Part shown: piece by piece, positions 45,563 through 54,446 of the stretch | How the letters are laid out: each line of letters starts with the position of its first letter | How positions within the stretch are numbered: the first letter of the stretch is position 1 | NCBI RefSeq assembly: GCF_009725205.1 | Contig: NZ_WNZY01000005.1 | Location: forward strand, 124,001-188,000 | Source of the DNA: Paenibacillus timonensis | GTDB taxonomy: Bacteria; Bacillota; Bacilli; Paenibacillales; Paenibacillaceae | Direction: 5' to 3' | DNA length: 64,000 nt | Translations under genes and position numbers: made by a program | The notes under the pieces: generated by a model | Database searches by the model: none | What the model was told of the DNA's origin: nothing | What the model saw: only the letters and a program-made list of their open reading frames with translations

Positions 45563-46543
45563 TTACTCCGCCCCCACTACAGGATGCGGAACATACGGCT
45601 CTTCCAGATAAGTGATTTCCTCTGCACTTAGTTTAACTGATAATGATCCGGCAGCATCTTCTAGTTGCGAAATTTTCGTAGCTCCAACGATAGGTGCAGC
45701 GACTTGATCTTTCTGCAGCAACCAAGCCAGCGCGATATGTGCACGGGGTACGCCATGCTTCGTCGCCAGATTCGCTACTCGCTCAATGATGAAGCGGTCT
45801 GCTTCTGCGGTCGGATCGTACTTGGATTTTTGAATCGCATCGGTTTCGGATCGAGGGGTTGTTACCGAACTATCGCGAATCAATCGACCGGAGGCTAGCG
45901 GGCTGTAAGGAGTTACCGCGATGTTTTGGTCTTTGCATAGCGGCATCATCTCCCTCTCCTCTTCCCGGTAAATCAAATTGAGATGATTTTGCATGGAGAT
46001 GAACCGTGTCCAGCCGTTTTTCTCCGCGATGTGCTGCGCCTTCTGGAATTGCCAAGCGTACATAGCGGAAGCGCCGATATACCTGGCTTTTCCCGACTTC
46101 ACTACCTCATGTAAAGCTTCCATCGTTTCCTCGATGGGCGTATCGTAATCCCAGCGATGGATGATATACAGGTCCACGTAATCGCTCTCCAGCCGTTTTA
46201 GGCTTTTGTCGATTTCGCTTAATATTGCTTTCCGGGATAACCCCGCTCCATTCGGACCTGGATGCATACGTCCCCACACTTTCGTGGCGAGCACGATTTC
46301 ATCTCGATTCGCAAACTCCTTGAGAATCCGTCCCGTGATCTGTTCACTCGTCCCCCCTGCATAGACATTGGCCGTGTCAAAGAAGTTGATGCCGAGATCA
46401 AGCGCTCTTCTGATGATCGAACGACTCTTCTCCTCATCAAGCACCCAGGAATGCCAGCCGGGTACCACTTCACCGAAGCTCATGCACCCCAGACAAATTC
46501 GGGAGACGTCCAATCCGGTATTTCCGAATTTCACATATTCCAT
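45563..46543 (-). CDS. aldo/keto reductase
   Basis: This 326-residue NADPH-dependent oxidoreductase has a TIM barrel. The catalytic tetrad is visible as Asp in FFDTANVYAGGTSE (D and Y), Lys in LATKVWGRMH and His in LYIIHRWDYDTPIEE. The C-terminal NADP-binding segment is RAHIALAWLLQKDQVAAPIVGATK. It is typical of the AKR group acting on small aldehydes. The ATG at 46543 follows CGGAGGA. It is a single-gene unit with a clear terminator. Confidence 0.92.
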   Translation of the reverse strand: MEYVKFGNTGLDVSRICLGCMSFGEVVPGWHSWVLDEEKSRSIIRRALDLGINFFDTANVYAGGTSEQITGRILKEFANRDEIVLATKVWGRMHPGPNGAGLSRKAILSEIDKSLKRLESDYVDLYIIHRWDYDTPIEETMEALHEVVKSGKARYIGASAMYAWQFQKAQHIAEKNGWTRFISMQNHLNLIYREEEREMMPLCKDQNIAVTPYSPLASGRLIRDSSVTTPRSETDAIQKSKYDPTAEADRFIIERVANLATKHGVPRAHIALAWLLQKDQVAAPIVGATKISQLEDAAGSLSVKLSAEEITYLEEPYVPHPVVGAE

Positions 46544-46593
46544 ATAGAAATCCTCCGACTTTCAAGGTATTTATAGTATACCCCCTGCTTCTC

Positions 46594-47613
46594 TCACCAA
46601 TGATTCACAGCATGCTCGATAAAAGCAACCATATTGTTGATCTCGAGGACCTTCCCGTCATCCAACACAGCTTTCCCATGAAACGTACCAAACAACTGGT
46701 GACATTTGTTGTCGATAAATAACAGTTTGGTGGCGGTTTGCTGATCATAGATCGGCATGAACTCCATCTCAAATCTACCGTCCTCGCTCGTAATTTGTTT
46801 TCGGGACATGTACCCTCCCGCTGACAAATCATAGTGAACCTGACCCAATTTGTGAGGGGTGCCATCATAGAAAAGGATATTTTCCGTTGCGTTTGAGGTG
46901 TTGCCAAATCCATGCCCAATATTGAATCCGAACCGTTTCCCTTCGATATAGCAACTCCCGTTTCCCCAAAACCATTCATGCGAGAAGGGCCATACGCCGC
47001 GACCCCAGTCCAGCAAACCAAAGGCGGATTCCGGCTCAAACCGATATTCCCGTCCATCAACACGCACGAAGCCGCTAGCAGGCATACTGTTTATTTTATG
47101 ATTGTAATAAAAGTGGGACGGATCTTCATCAAATGGAGTAGCCATCACGATCGACGTCTTGTCGGGTTGGGATAGTTCGATTTCGAGCTCCATCTTAGGT
47201 AGCTGTTTCCCCATTGCACGGCAAATGAGCTTCCTGCCGCCTTCGAACACCTGAAATTGCATGAACATATTTTTTCGGTCAACCGTTAAATCACCTTCGT
47301 CTGCCGATAACGGCATGCTTAACGAGTTGAACGGCAGGACCAGCATTTGAGTCACTTCATAATGTCTGCCGGTCGCAAATTCAAATAGTTTGACGGAAAC
47401 ACTCCCTGCATAGGAGACATGCCCGATCGTCAGTTGCAGGCAGAAATCGTTATTAGAGACTTGATAGAAATCCCACTCTTTGATTCGCCAAGGCCGTGCC
47501 TTAATACTGTCCCGGTTATAAGTCAGAATGGCCTCTGTCGAGTATCCCTTCTGTATCAACACCCCATTGGAATCTAGCAGATCCCCTGGCGTACGGATCC
47601 TATTTTGCTGCAT
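46594..47613 (-). CDS. DUF2804 protein
   Basis: This 339-residue protein starts at ATG 47613, after GGGAGGGGTAGCC. Family landmarks are TPGDLLDSNG at the start, ARPWRIKEWDFYQ, the central FGLLDWGRGVWPFSHEWFWGNGSC and FGFNIGHGFGN. It is a lipocalin-like all-beta protein of unknown function, found mainly in Bacillota and Actinobacteria. No signal peptide is seen. No operon partner is evident (51 nt upstream of the reductase on the same strand). Confidence 0.8.
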   Translation of the reverse strand: MQQNRIRTPGDLLDSNGVLIQKGYSTEAILTYNRDSIKARPWRIKEWDFYQVSNNDFCLQLTIGHVSYAGSVSVKLFEFATGRHYEVTQMLVLPFNSLSMPLSADEGDLTVDRKNMFMQFQVFEGGRKLICRAMGKQLPKMELEIELSQPDKTSIVMATPFDEDPSHFYYNHKINSMPASGFVRVDGREYRFEPESAFGLLDWGRGVWPFSHEWFWGNGSCYIEGKRFGFNIGHGFGNTSNATENILFYDGTPHKLGQVHYDLSAGGYMSRKQITSEDGRFEMEFMPIYDQQTATKLLFIDNKCHQLFGTFHGKAVLDDGKVLEINNMVAFIEHAVNHW

Positions 47614-47860
47614 GGCTACCCCTCCCATTTAAAGAATGGTTCTGCGTTAGAATAAGGACTACGGAGGACACTGACACTAGAATCAGAAACATAGTAGGAC
47701 CATGCCCTCCAACCCGTCTCAAAGATGTTAATTTAATCTTAGCGGGAATCGGTAAATAACACCATCGATTTATTGCGGTGCATATTTGAGCACGTTCTGA
47801 CGTATCGTAAAGTCTGAAACCGACACTCCACACACGAATTAGGGAGGTACTACAACAGCG

Positions 47861-48031
47861 ATGGCATCTAGCAGAAATCATCAAGGGGCCCATGGCATTG
47901 GCCAGATTGAAAAGCAATTAAACCAACAGATGGAAGCCGCGGCCGAAATTCAAGGCGAAGCCGGAATCGATCAGCGGGTCAAACAGAAGGCCAAACGTCC
48001 AGCCAAAGCATCCAAGTCAGAGACCAAATAG
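47861..48031 (+). CDS. 56-aa basic small protein
   Basis: The frame MASSRNHQGAHGIGQIEKQL, then NQQMEAAAEIQGEAGIDQRV, ends in a Lys/Ala tail KQKAKRPAKASKSETK. GGGAGG lies about 13 nt upstream. The Gln/Ala/Glu-rich body is reminiscent of small DNA-binding or SASP-like spore proteins but I cannot name a family. The hairpin AGAGACC-aaata-GGTCTCT (48019-48037) overlaps its stop. Confidence 0.5.
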   Translation: MASSRNHQGAHGIGQIEKQLNQQMEAAAEIQGEAGIDQRVKQKAKRPAKASKSETK

Positions 48032-48136
48032 GTCTCTGCTTCTCCTATTTTACCGCGCGCTCACCTCTTCCTTCACTTGTAGTAAAGTGCTAGAATTAAC
48101 TTTTAGCTGACAACAAGCAACCGGAGGATGAACCAA

Positions 48137-49447
48137 GTGGGTTATTTACGAGCTTTAAACCAGGAGATGCAGGGATGGTCCAGAAATATCAAATTATTTT
48201 TCTTGGCGAACATCCTCTATCAAATCGGCACTGGCATGTTTGGAGTGCTCTATAATTTATATATACAAGGACTGGGTTACGATGACGCTATGAACGGACG
48301 CGTTGTCAGCATTCAGTCCTTTGCTACGGCTCTGATGTTCGTACCGATCGGCATCTGGGGTGATCGAACAAGCCGCAAAAAAATCCTCGTATTAGGCGCT
48401 TTGCTTAGCGGCGTCGCTTTCATTCTTCGCTCTTTCTCCTCCGGAGACACCGCGTTGCTTGGGTTTGCCGTGTTTACCGGCCTATTTGCTTCTTTCTTTC
48501 AAGTCATCTCAATCCCGTTTTTGGCCGAAAATGTCACCCCCGCGAACCGGCTCAAAATGTTCAGTTATTTCTCCTCCCTAGGCCTTGCTTCACAAGTGAT
48601 TGGCAGCTTAGGCGGCGGCGTGTTCGCTGATGTCCTTAAGTCTCTCGGCTTCGAAAACTTGCTTAGCTTAAGAACCGTATTGGTCATCGGTGGAGCCGCA
48701 ACCTTGGCCGCCTTTATACCGATGTTGTTCGTGCGCGAACGCAAGGCTTCGAGCTTGAAACCAAAGACGGATGACCAAGCGCCTTTGGAGCCGGAGGCTT
48801 CCCTTCCCGCTCATATCACGAGCGCCGATGCCGCCGATTTCCGGATCATTGCCCGTTTCGTTGCTGCACAGCTGCTCATCGGTTTAGGCTCGGGCCTCGT
48901 GGTACCCTATCTAAATCTCTACTTCACGAATCGATTCTCCGTTTCCTTGTCATTGATGAGTCTGTTAATCTCGCTGGGTCAGGTCATGACGATCTTCTCC
49001 ATGCTGATTGGCCCATCCTTGGCGAGTCGGGTGGGACAAGTTAAAGCCGTTGTTCTCTTTCAAATGTTATCCCTGCCGTTCCTGCTGCTCACCGGATTTA
49101 CGAATGGATTCGCCATAGCCGCCGTAAGCTTCCTGTTCCGGCAGGCGTTGATGAATGCCGCCAATCCGATCCAATCCGCCATCATGATCGATCGCGTAGC
49201 CGACAAGCGGAGAGGTATAGCTAATTCGCTGACCCAAACGGCGTTCATGTTAGGCTGGGCCACAATGGGTCCCGTTCAATCGCATTTGGTCACCGCCTAC
49301 GGAACGTATTGGGGTTACGCCATTACCTTTAGCATGACCGGTTGCTTATATACAGCTGCCTCACTCCTGTACTATTTCATGTTCCGGGGGAATACCAAGA
49401 AGCCAGGCGAGAAGAAATCCATAGAAAAAAGACGTTTGCAAATGTAA
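48137..49447 (+). CDS. MFS transporter
   Basis: This 436-residue protein has twelve predicted helices. It starts at GTG 48137, 9 nt after GGAGG (ATG 48128 directly touches it). The loop-2/3 motif GIWGDRTSRKKILVLGA between helices 2 and 3 and the central cytosolic loop (KASSLKPKTDDQAPLEPEA) are standard for MFS efflux carriers. The N-terminal half is GMFGVLYNLYIQGLGYDDA. The substrate is unknown. It is a single gene, convergent with the peptidase. Confidence 0.88.
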   Translation: MGYLRALNQEMQGWSRNIKLFFLANILYQIGTGMFGVLYNLYIQGLGYDDAMNGRVVSIQSFATALMFVPIGIWGDRTSRKKILVLGALLSGVAFILRSFSSGDTALLGFAVFTGLFASFFQVISIPFLAENVTPANRLKMFSYFSSLGLASQVIGSLGGGVFADVLKSLGFENLLSLRTVLVIGGAATLAAFIPMLFVRERKASSLKPKTDDQAPLEPEASLPAHITSADAADFRIIARFVAAQLLIGLGSGLVVPYLNLYFTNRFSVSLSLMSLLISLGQVMTIFSMLIGPSLASRVGQVKAVVLFQMLSLPFLLLTGFTNGFAIAAVSFLFRQALMNAANPIQSAIMIDRVADKRRGIANSLTQTAFMLGWATMGPVQSHLVTAYGTYWGYAITFSMTGCLYTAASLLYYFMFRGNTKKPGEKKSIEKRRLQM

Positions 49448-49479
49448 TCTCATGCAAACGTCTTAATCCTGTTCCTCTT

Positions 49480-51174
49480 TTAGAGCACGGTATCATCAAC
49501 CCGATTCAACCATACTTCGATGGTTCCAATAACCGAAGTGACGCAGCCATCTTCAAACGGTGAAATTAAGCCGGCAATCTCCACCAAATCCGTGAAGGAG
49601 CGACTCCCCCCCTGTCTGCATAAGAGCAGGTAATCGGCCCATGCCGCTTCGCGGTCCTCGTGCATCTTTTTCCAGAACTGAAACGCACAAATTTGCGCCA
49701 GCGTATAATCAATATAATAGAACGGTGAGTTGAAAATATGACCTTGCCTGTGCCAGAATCCGCCTCGTTCCAAATAATCGTTATCCGCATAGTTCCGGTA
49801 AGGCACATATTTGCGCTCGATCTCCCGCCAAGTTTGCTTGCGTTCCGCAGGCGTAACCTCCGGATGTTCGTAGACATAATGCTGGAATTCATCGACCGCC
49901 ACGCCGTAAGGAATAAAAATGAGTGCGCTGGCTAAATGATCAAATCGGTATTTATCGGCTTGTTCTTCAAAGAACAAATCCATCCACGGCCAGGTGAAGA
50001 ACTCCATGCTCATGGAGTGGATCTCACAGGCTTCAAGCGTTGGAAATTGATACTCCGGAACCTCAAACCCTCGGCTTTCATACATCTGAAAAGCATGCCC
50101 CGCTTCATGCGTCAACACATCGATATCGCCGGACGTGCCGTTAAAATTCGAGAAAATAAACGGCGCTTTGTATTCGCTAATGAAAGTGCAGTACCCACCA
50201 CTCCGTTTACCTGGTTTGGCGACAAGATCCATCAGTTCATTTTCCGTCATAAAACTAAAAAATTCATCCGTCTCGGAAGACAGTTCCGTATACATCTTCG
50301 CCCCGTTCTTCACGATCCACTCGGGGTCGCCCTTTGGGGTCGCGTTTCCCGACTTGAAGGAAAAACTCTCGTCGTAATACAGCAGTTGCTCCACATCGAT
50401 CCGGTTCTTTTGCCGCTCCTTCAGCTTTGTGGCAACAGGCACAATATGCTCTTGCACTTGGTTCCGGAAGTTTGCTACCTTCTCAGCATCATAATCCGTG
50501 CGTGACAACCGGGCATAACCAAGTTCAACGAAGTTGCGATATCCAAGCTTCTTGGCGATCTTCGTTCGCACTTGGACCAACTCATCGTAAATGCGATCAA
50601 GTTCGTCCTCATGCTCGGCTAAGAAACCATACGCCGCTTCAGCCGCACGCTTGCGAATCTCCCGATCCGTCGATTGCTGAAAGGGGACCAACTGGGATAG
50701 ATTACGCTCCTCGCCTTCAAACGGGATTCTCGCAGAGGCAATCAGCTTGGCGTATTCGGTCGTCAGTCTGTTCTCCCGCTTTAAATCCTCAATCACTTCA
50801 GGGCTGAACGTCTTCAACGAAAGCTCGGCGATCTGGAACAGTTGACGTCCCCATTGCTGCTCCAACTCCGCGCGGAATTTTGAGCCAATCAACGCCCGGT
50901 AGTAGTCCGAAATAAATTCTTGGACAATCGGGTTGTTCTCATCGTAGAAGTCCTGCTCCGCCTGATAAAATTCGTCGTTGGTGTCGATGGTATGCCGGGT
51001 GCTGGCGATCTCCTGCATCGAGTCAAAGCCACTCCGCAGTTGATTGATTTCTCTCATGATCCGGCCCTGCTCTTCATAAGTATCTGCCGCTGCAAACGCG
51101 TCAAGTAGCTCCTTGAATCTCTGCCTAAAATCTTGGACATCCGGGCGTTCATAGCGGTATTCGCTAAACTTCAT
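49480..51174 (-). CDS. M3-family oligoendopeptidase
   Basis: This 564-residue cytosolic zinc peptidase has HEAGH (VLTHEAGHAFQMY, two His ligands and the catalytic Glu) and the downstream third ligand Glu in PTLEACEIHSMSMEFF. It is of the PepF/YjbG type and degrades short peptides. It starts at ATG 51174, 6 nt after AGGTG; a TTG start at 51195 adds 7 residues and is less likely. No operon partner. Confidence 0.9.
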   Translation of the reverse strand: MKFSEYRYERPDVQDFRQRFKELLDAFAAADTYEEQGRIMREINQLRSGFDSMQEIASTRHTIDTNDEFYQAEQDFYDENNPIVQEFISDYYRALIGSKFRAELEQQWGRQLFQIAELSLKTFSPEVIEDLKRENRLTTEYAKLIASARIPFEGEERNLSQLVPFQQSTDREIRKRAAEAAYGFLAEHEDELDRIYDELVQVRTKIAKKLGYRNFVELGYARLSRTDYDAEKVANFRNQVQEHIVPVATKLKERQKNRIDVEQLLYYDESFSFKSGNATPKGDPEWIVKNGAKMYTELSSETDEFFSFMTENELMDLVAKPGKRSGGYCTFISEYKAPFIFSNFNGTSGDIDVLTHEAGHAFQMYESRGFEVPEYQFPTLEACEIHSMSMEFFTWPWMDLFFEEQADKYRFDHLASALIFIPYGVAVDEFQHYVYEHPEVTPAERKQTWREIERKYVPYRNYADNDYLERGGFWHRQGHIFNSPFYYIDYTLAQICAFQFWKKMHEDREAAWADYLLLCRQGGSRSFTDLVEIAGLISPFEDGCVTSVIGTIEVWLNRVDDTVL

Positions 51175-51278
51175 GGCATGCACCTGCCCTTTCAAGAGAA
51201 TCGTATTCGTCGCCCCATGTTGCTAGATTATGAACATTATACTAATCCTCTTTTGGGAGTGCAAACCCGTACCGGCGT

Positions 51279-52043
51279 TTAGAGCATCTGACCGCCCGAT
51301 ACCTCGATTCGCGTCCCGTTGACCCAGCCGAACTCCTCCGTGCAAAGGGAAGCGATAACGCCTCCAATATCGTCGGCCTCGCCTACTCTGCCGAGGGCAA
51401 TATTGTTTGCGATAAACCCTCGCATCTGCTCATTATCCCGGACGGAGCCCCCACCGAAATCCGTAGCGATAGCTCCCGGAGCGATCACGTTGACACGAAT
51501 CCCCCGCTTGCCCCATTCTTTTGCCATATATCTCGTTAATACCTCGATAGCGCCTTTCATTGCCGAATAGGCCCCGAACCCTTCGATGACAAAGCGGGTC
51601 AGACCGGTGGAAAGATTAACGACACGGCCATGGTCGGCGATCAAAGGGTACAGCTTTTGCGAGAGGAAGAAGACCCCTTTAAACTGAACATTCATCAGGC
51701 TGTCGAACTGTTCCTCCGTCGTTTCCGCAATCGGAACATGGATCCCGAATCCCGCATTATTCACCAGGATATCAAAGGTATCGCGGTTCCATCCTTCGTT
51801 CAGAATGTCCGTCAGCTGCGAAACGAAAACATCAAACGAGGAGACTTTACCGGTATCCAACTGCAGCATGGCCCCCTTTTGCCCAAAGGCTTCGATTTCT
51901 TGAACGACCTTCTCCGCTTCCTCCTTCCGGGTATGATACGTCACAATCACGTCTATTCCTTTACGTGCGAACGCCAGTGCGCTATTTCTGCCAAGACCAC
52001 GGCTGCCGCCGGTTACCAGCGCAATTTTCTTCATGGGTTTCAT
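51279..52043 (-). CDS. short-chain dehydrogenase/reductase
   Basis: This 254-residue classical SDR has cofactor motif TGGSRGLGRNSA (TGxxxGxG), LVNNAGFG, catalytic Ser (NLSTGL), YSAMKGA (YxxxK) and the C-terminal IAPGAIATDF. The ATG at 52043 is chosen; the long frame to 52169 crosses the promoter. It is transcribed divergently from a MerR regulator, from a promoter with a 19-bp spacer. Probably a stress-inducible aldehyde or ketone reductase. Confidence 0.9.
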   Translation of the reverse strand: MKPMKKIALVTGGSRGLGRNSALAFARKGIDVIVTYHTRKEEAEKVVQEIEAFGQKGAMLQLDTGKVSSFDVFVSQLTDILNEGWNRDTFDILVNNAGFGIHVPIAETTEEQFDSLMNVQFKGVFFLSQKLYPLIADHGRVVNLSTGLTRFVIEGFGAYSAMKGAIEVLTRYMAKEWGKRGIRVNVIAPGAIATDFGGGSVRDNEQMRGFIANNIALGRVGEADDIGGVIASLCTEEFGWVNGTRIEVSGGQML

Positions 52044-52110
52044 CTTTCGATCACTTCTCCTCTTCGTCGTAATTCGCCACTTGATCTGTGAGATGCTGTG
52101 GACTATAGTG

Positions 52111-52141
52111 AGTATATTGCTTCGAGTTAACTCTAAGTCAA
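52111..52141 (-). promoter_or_regulatory. MerR-type promoter of the SDR gene (19-bp spacer)
   Basis: On the minus strand TTGACT (52141-52136), exactly 19 nt, then TATACT (52116-52111). The spacer contains the dyad CTTAGAGTTAACTCgAAG. This over-long spacer with a central palindrome is the diagnostic architecture of promoters activated by MerR-family regulators. The neighbouring MerR gene is the likely activator. Confidence 0.85.
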
Positions 52142-52151
52142 GGGGGAGAAT

Positions 52152-52547
52152 ATGAAATATTCCATTCAAGAAGTTGCGGCAAAGTTCGGCTTAACTGCGC
52201 ATACCCTGCGTTATTATGATAAGGAAGGACTACTGCCTTTTATCGGTCGGGAACCCTCCGGCAACCGGATATTTATGGAGAAGGATCTCGACTGGTTGGC
52301 CATGATCTGTTGTTTGAAGGATACGGGAATGCCCATCAAAGAAATCAAACAATACGCGGATTGGTGTGCCAAAGGAATGGAAACGCTGGAGGAACGGAAA
52401 GCCATGTTGGCGGATCATCGTTTGCAGGTCCTCAAGCAGATGGATGCCTTGCAACAAAATTTGGATCTGATCGATTCGAAAATCGCCGTTTACAATGATC
52501 CTGTGCTGGCCGAACAAAGGTATGGGAATTTCAGCGAGACAAAATAA
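52152..52547 (+). CDS. MerR-family transcriptional regulator
   Basis: This 131-residue protein has an N-terminal MerR winged helix (YSIQEVAAKFGLTAHTLRYYDKEGLLPF) and a long dimerisation helix (about 75-118). There is no Cys, so a metal or redox sensor is unlikely; it resembles AdhR/YfmP-type aldehyde or drug-responsive regulators. It is divergent from the SDR, whose MerR-type promoter lies 10 bp before its own start codon, so the same site probably also autoregulates. Confidence 0.9.
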   Translation: MKYSIQEVAAKFGLTAHTLRYYDKEGLLPFIGREPSGNRIFMEKDLDWLAMICCLKDTGMPIKEIKQYADWCAKGMETLEERKAMLADHRLQVLKQMDALQQNLDLIDSKIAVYNDPVLAEQRYGNFSETK

Positions 52548-52585
52548 AAACGCGCCTAAACCCGCGCGTTCTAGATTTTCTAGGG

Positions 52586-53086
52586 TTATCCCGTCTTTTG
52601 AGTCTTCAGGTAACCGTCCACCTTCGCTTTCATCGATAAGATGGTGGTCTTACGGTATTGCAGCGCTAGCCGCAGAACTTTGAGCTGCTGCGTACGAGAC
52701 AATTGCTTGAAACGAGGTTCTTGCCGCATAAACTTGCGAATGATCGACCAGCTGTTCGCCGAAGTCCGCTCCCGCTGGAGACGTGGTGCTTCATAAGGTA
52801 GATTCGGCTTTCGCAAACGATGGATGAACGAGTTTAAATGTGATGAAGCTTTACCTTCATCGACTAAACAGGGAGCAACCACATTTTTGGTATGTTTTCT
52901 TAAAAAATCATAATGGTGATTGCCGCTGACGATCACATAGCCTCCGTCCTTCCGACTTTTGCGTACAACCATCAGATGCATGCAATCCTGCGCGGCTTTC
53001 CGAAGATTCTTGATTCGCTGCGTAATTTGAATGGATATTCCGGGCTTAAGCTTATTCAGAGGGATATATTGCACCGTAATTCTCAT
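52586..53086 (-). CDS. ParB N-terminal-domain-like protein
   Basis: This 166-residue basic protein has at its N-terminus YIPLNKLKPG, and VRKSRKDGGYVIVSGNHHYDFLRKH resembles the ParB/Srx nucleotide-binding fold (GxxR/H box replaced by SGNHHYDF). The C-terminal half is Arg/Lys-rich (SWSIIRKFMRQEPRFKQLSRTQQLKVLRLALQYRK). No partner ParA is present, so a partition role is unlikely. Function is unknown. The start has GGGGTGG upstream. Confidence 0.6.
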   Translation of the reverse strand: MRITVQYIPLNKLKPGISIQITQRIKNLRKAAQDCMHLMVVRKSRKDGGYVIVSGNHHYDFLRKHTKNVVAPCLVDEGKASSHLNSFIHRLRKPNLPYEAPRLQRERTSANSWSIIRKFMRQEPRFKQLSRTQQLKVLRLALQYRKTTILSMKAKVDGYLKTQKTG

Positions 53087-53268
53087 GGAGCCACCCCTTT
53101 CTAAGTTACTTATGTATATGTATATGCCCCAATCTCCCTGATTGCGTCCTTCGGAAATGGATTGATTTTTTTAAATATATAAATGTTAATCTAATAATGT
53201 CAGTGTGCGTTTTATTGTGCTAATCGGCTCGTCTGCCATCTGAATTCATGAATTTGGGAGATGAAACC

Positions 53269-53325
53269 ATGTACAACGAAATGAGACTGCCACGCAATAC
53301 TAAAGAAGGCCTATTGAGGCCGTAA
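53269..53325 (+). CDS. possible 18-aa peptide gene with its own terminator
   Basis: ATG 53269 (GGGAG 9 nt upstream) encodes MYNEMRLPRNTKEGLLRP and then a stop. A strong plus-strand terminator follows 20 nt later, which implies a short transcript on this strand. It is too short to judge by composition; it may instead be a small RNA. Confidence 0.3.
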   Translation: MYNEMRLPRNTKEGLLRP

Positions 53326-53345
53326 GGAGCACCGAATAAACCAAA

Positions 53346-53381
53346 CAAGGCAACCGCGAAAGCGGATTGCCTTGTTTTTTT
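53346..53381 (+). terminator. strong terminator (plus strand), may also serve the cfr-like gene
   Basis: CAAGGCAA(C)CGC-gaaa-GCGG(A)TTGCCTTG followed by T7 (53375-53381). Confidence 0.9.
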
Positions 53382-53386
53382 GTTCT

Positions 53387-54421
53387 TTATTGCTCCGCGG
53401 CATACAACTGACCGCAGGCCGCATCGATATCACTGCCGAATTGGGTTCGGATCGTGGCATGAATCCCTTTGGATTTCAAGATTTGGACAAATCGGTTCAC
53501 GCGGGATCTATCGGACGATTCATAACGTTGGGACGTCGCATCCGTCGAATTGTAAGGAATCAAATTGACGTGATAGAGATGCTCCCACGCTCCTCGCCCT
53601 CGGATTAAGGAGGCTACCGCTTCTGCATGCTCTGGAGAATCGTTAATCCCCCGTAGCAGAATGTAAGCAATATACACCTTCCGTCCTGTTTTCTGAATAT
53701 GGCGATCCAATGCAACCAGTACGTCCTGCAACGGAAAGCGATCATTAATCGGCATCAGCTGGCTGCGCTGCTCGTCGAACGGCGAGTGCAGCGAGAACGT
53801 CAGGTTTACTTGCGGAAACTCGTCCCCCAGTCTTTGGATTCCCGGCAGAATGCCGATCGTCGAAACCGTAATTCTGCGGTGGCCTAACCCGAATAACTGC
53901 GGATCGGTCAGCAAATGGAGCGCGTTAAACAGCTGCGGATTAGCCAGCGCTTCCCCCATCCCCATGAAAGATACGCTATCCAAGGGATATCCACGCAAAT
54001 GGAATGACAATAGCTGATCAGTGATTTCATCCGCCGTCAGGTTTCTCCTTAACCCCATCGTTCCCGTGGCGCAAAATCGGCATCCAAAGCCGCACCCGCA
54101 CTGAGAAGAGATGCAATACGACTCCCATCCGCGTTGATAACTTAATCGGACCGCCTCTATACGTTCTCCTGCGTCGATAGAGAATAGAACCTTATGGACT
54201 TGGCTAGAGCTCTTCTCCAAGATCGGCGTGATGCTGGAGATGTGCTCTCCCAGCTCCCTCCCCAATTCTTCGCGCAGCGACTTTGGCAGCATGGTCATTT
54301 GCTCAAAACGGGTGATTCTATGTTTAAAGATCGCATCCGTGATTTGCCGGTACCGATAATCGGGTTGCTTCAGACTTGCTAAGAGCTGTCCGATTCTCAC
54401 GTATTTGGATATTGGTTTCAT
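53387..54421 (-). CDS. Cfr-like 23S rRNA (adenine-2503-C8)-methyltransferase
   Basis: This 344-residue radical-SAM RlmN/Cfr-family enzyme has the cluster motif C110-x3-C114-x2-C117 (CGFGCRFCATG), the methyl-carrying Cys336 (DAACGQLY) and the partner Cys103, in the same setting as C338 and C105 of Cfr. It tracks staphylococcal Cfr through most of its length (PDYRYRQITDAIFK, GWESYCISSQCGC, SFMGMGEALAN, SLHSPFDEQRS, IRTQFGSDIDAACGQLY) more closely than RlmN. Cfr adds a C8 methyl at A2503, giving phenicol, lincosamide, oxazolidinone, pleuromutilin and streptogramin A resistance. Start ATG 54421 is 9 nt after AAGGAG. It lies downstream of an Lsa-type ABC-F gene. Confidence 0.88.
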   Translation of the reverse strand: MKPISKYVRIGQLLASLKQPDYRYRQITDAIFKHRITRFEQMTMLPKSLREELGRELGEHISSITPILEKSSSQVHKVLFSIDAGERIEAVRLSYQRGWESYCISSQCGCGFGCRFCATGTMGLRRNLTADEITDQLLSFHLRGYPLDSVSFMGMGEALANPQLFNALHLLTDPQLFGLGHRRITVSTIGILPGIQRLGDEFPQVNLTFSLHSPFDEQRSQLMPINDRFPLQDVLVALDRHIQKTGRKVYIAYILLRGINDSPEHAEAVASLIRGRGAWEHLYHVNLIPYNSTDATSQRYESSDRSRVNRFVQILKSKGIHATIRTQFGSDIDAACGQLYAAEQ

Positions 54422-54446
54422 CGTCATTTTCTCCTTTAAACCGGAG

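Noticed and set aside
51174..51240. Riboswitch or T-box leaders anywhere in the window
   Set aside because: No conserved T-box (TGGN specifier end), SAM, TPP, lysine or purine core was recognised. The structured leaders seen (ABC-F, cfr-like, rph) are of the attenuator type.
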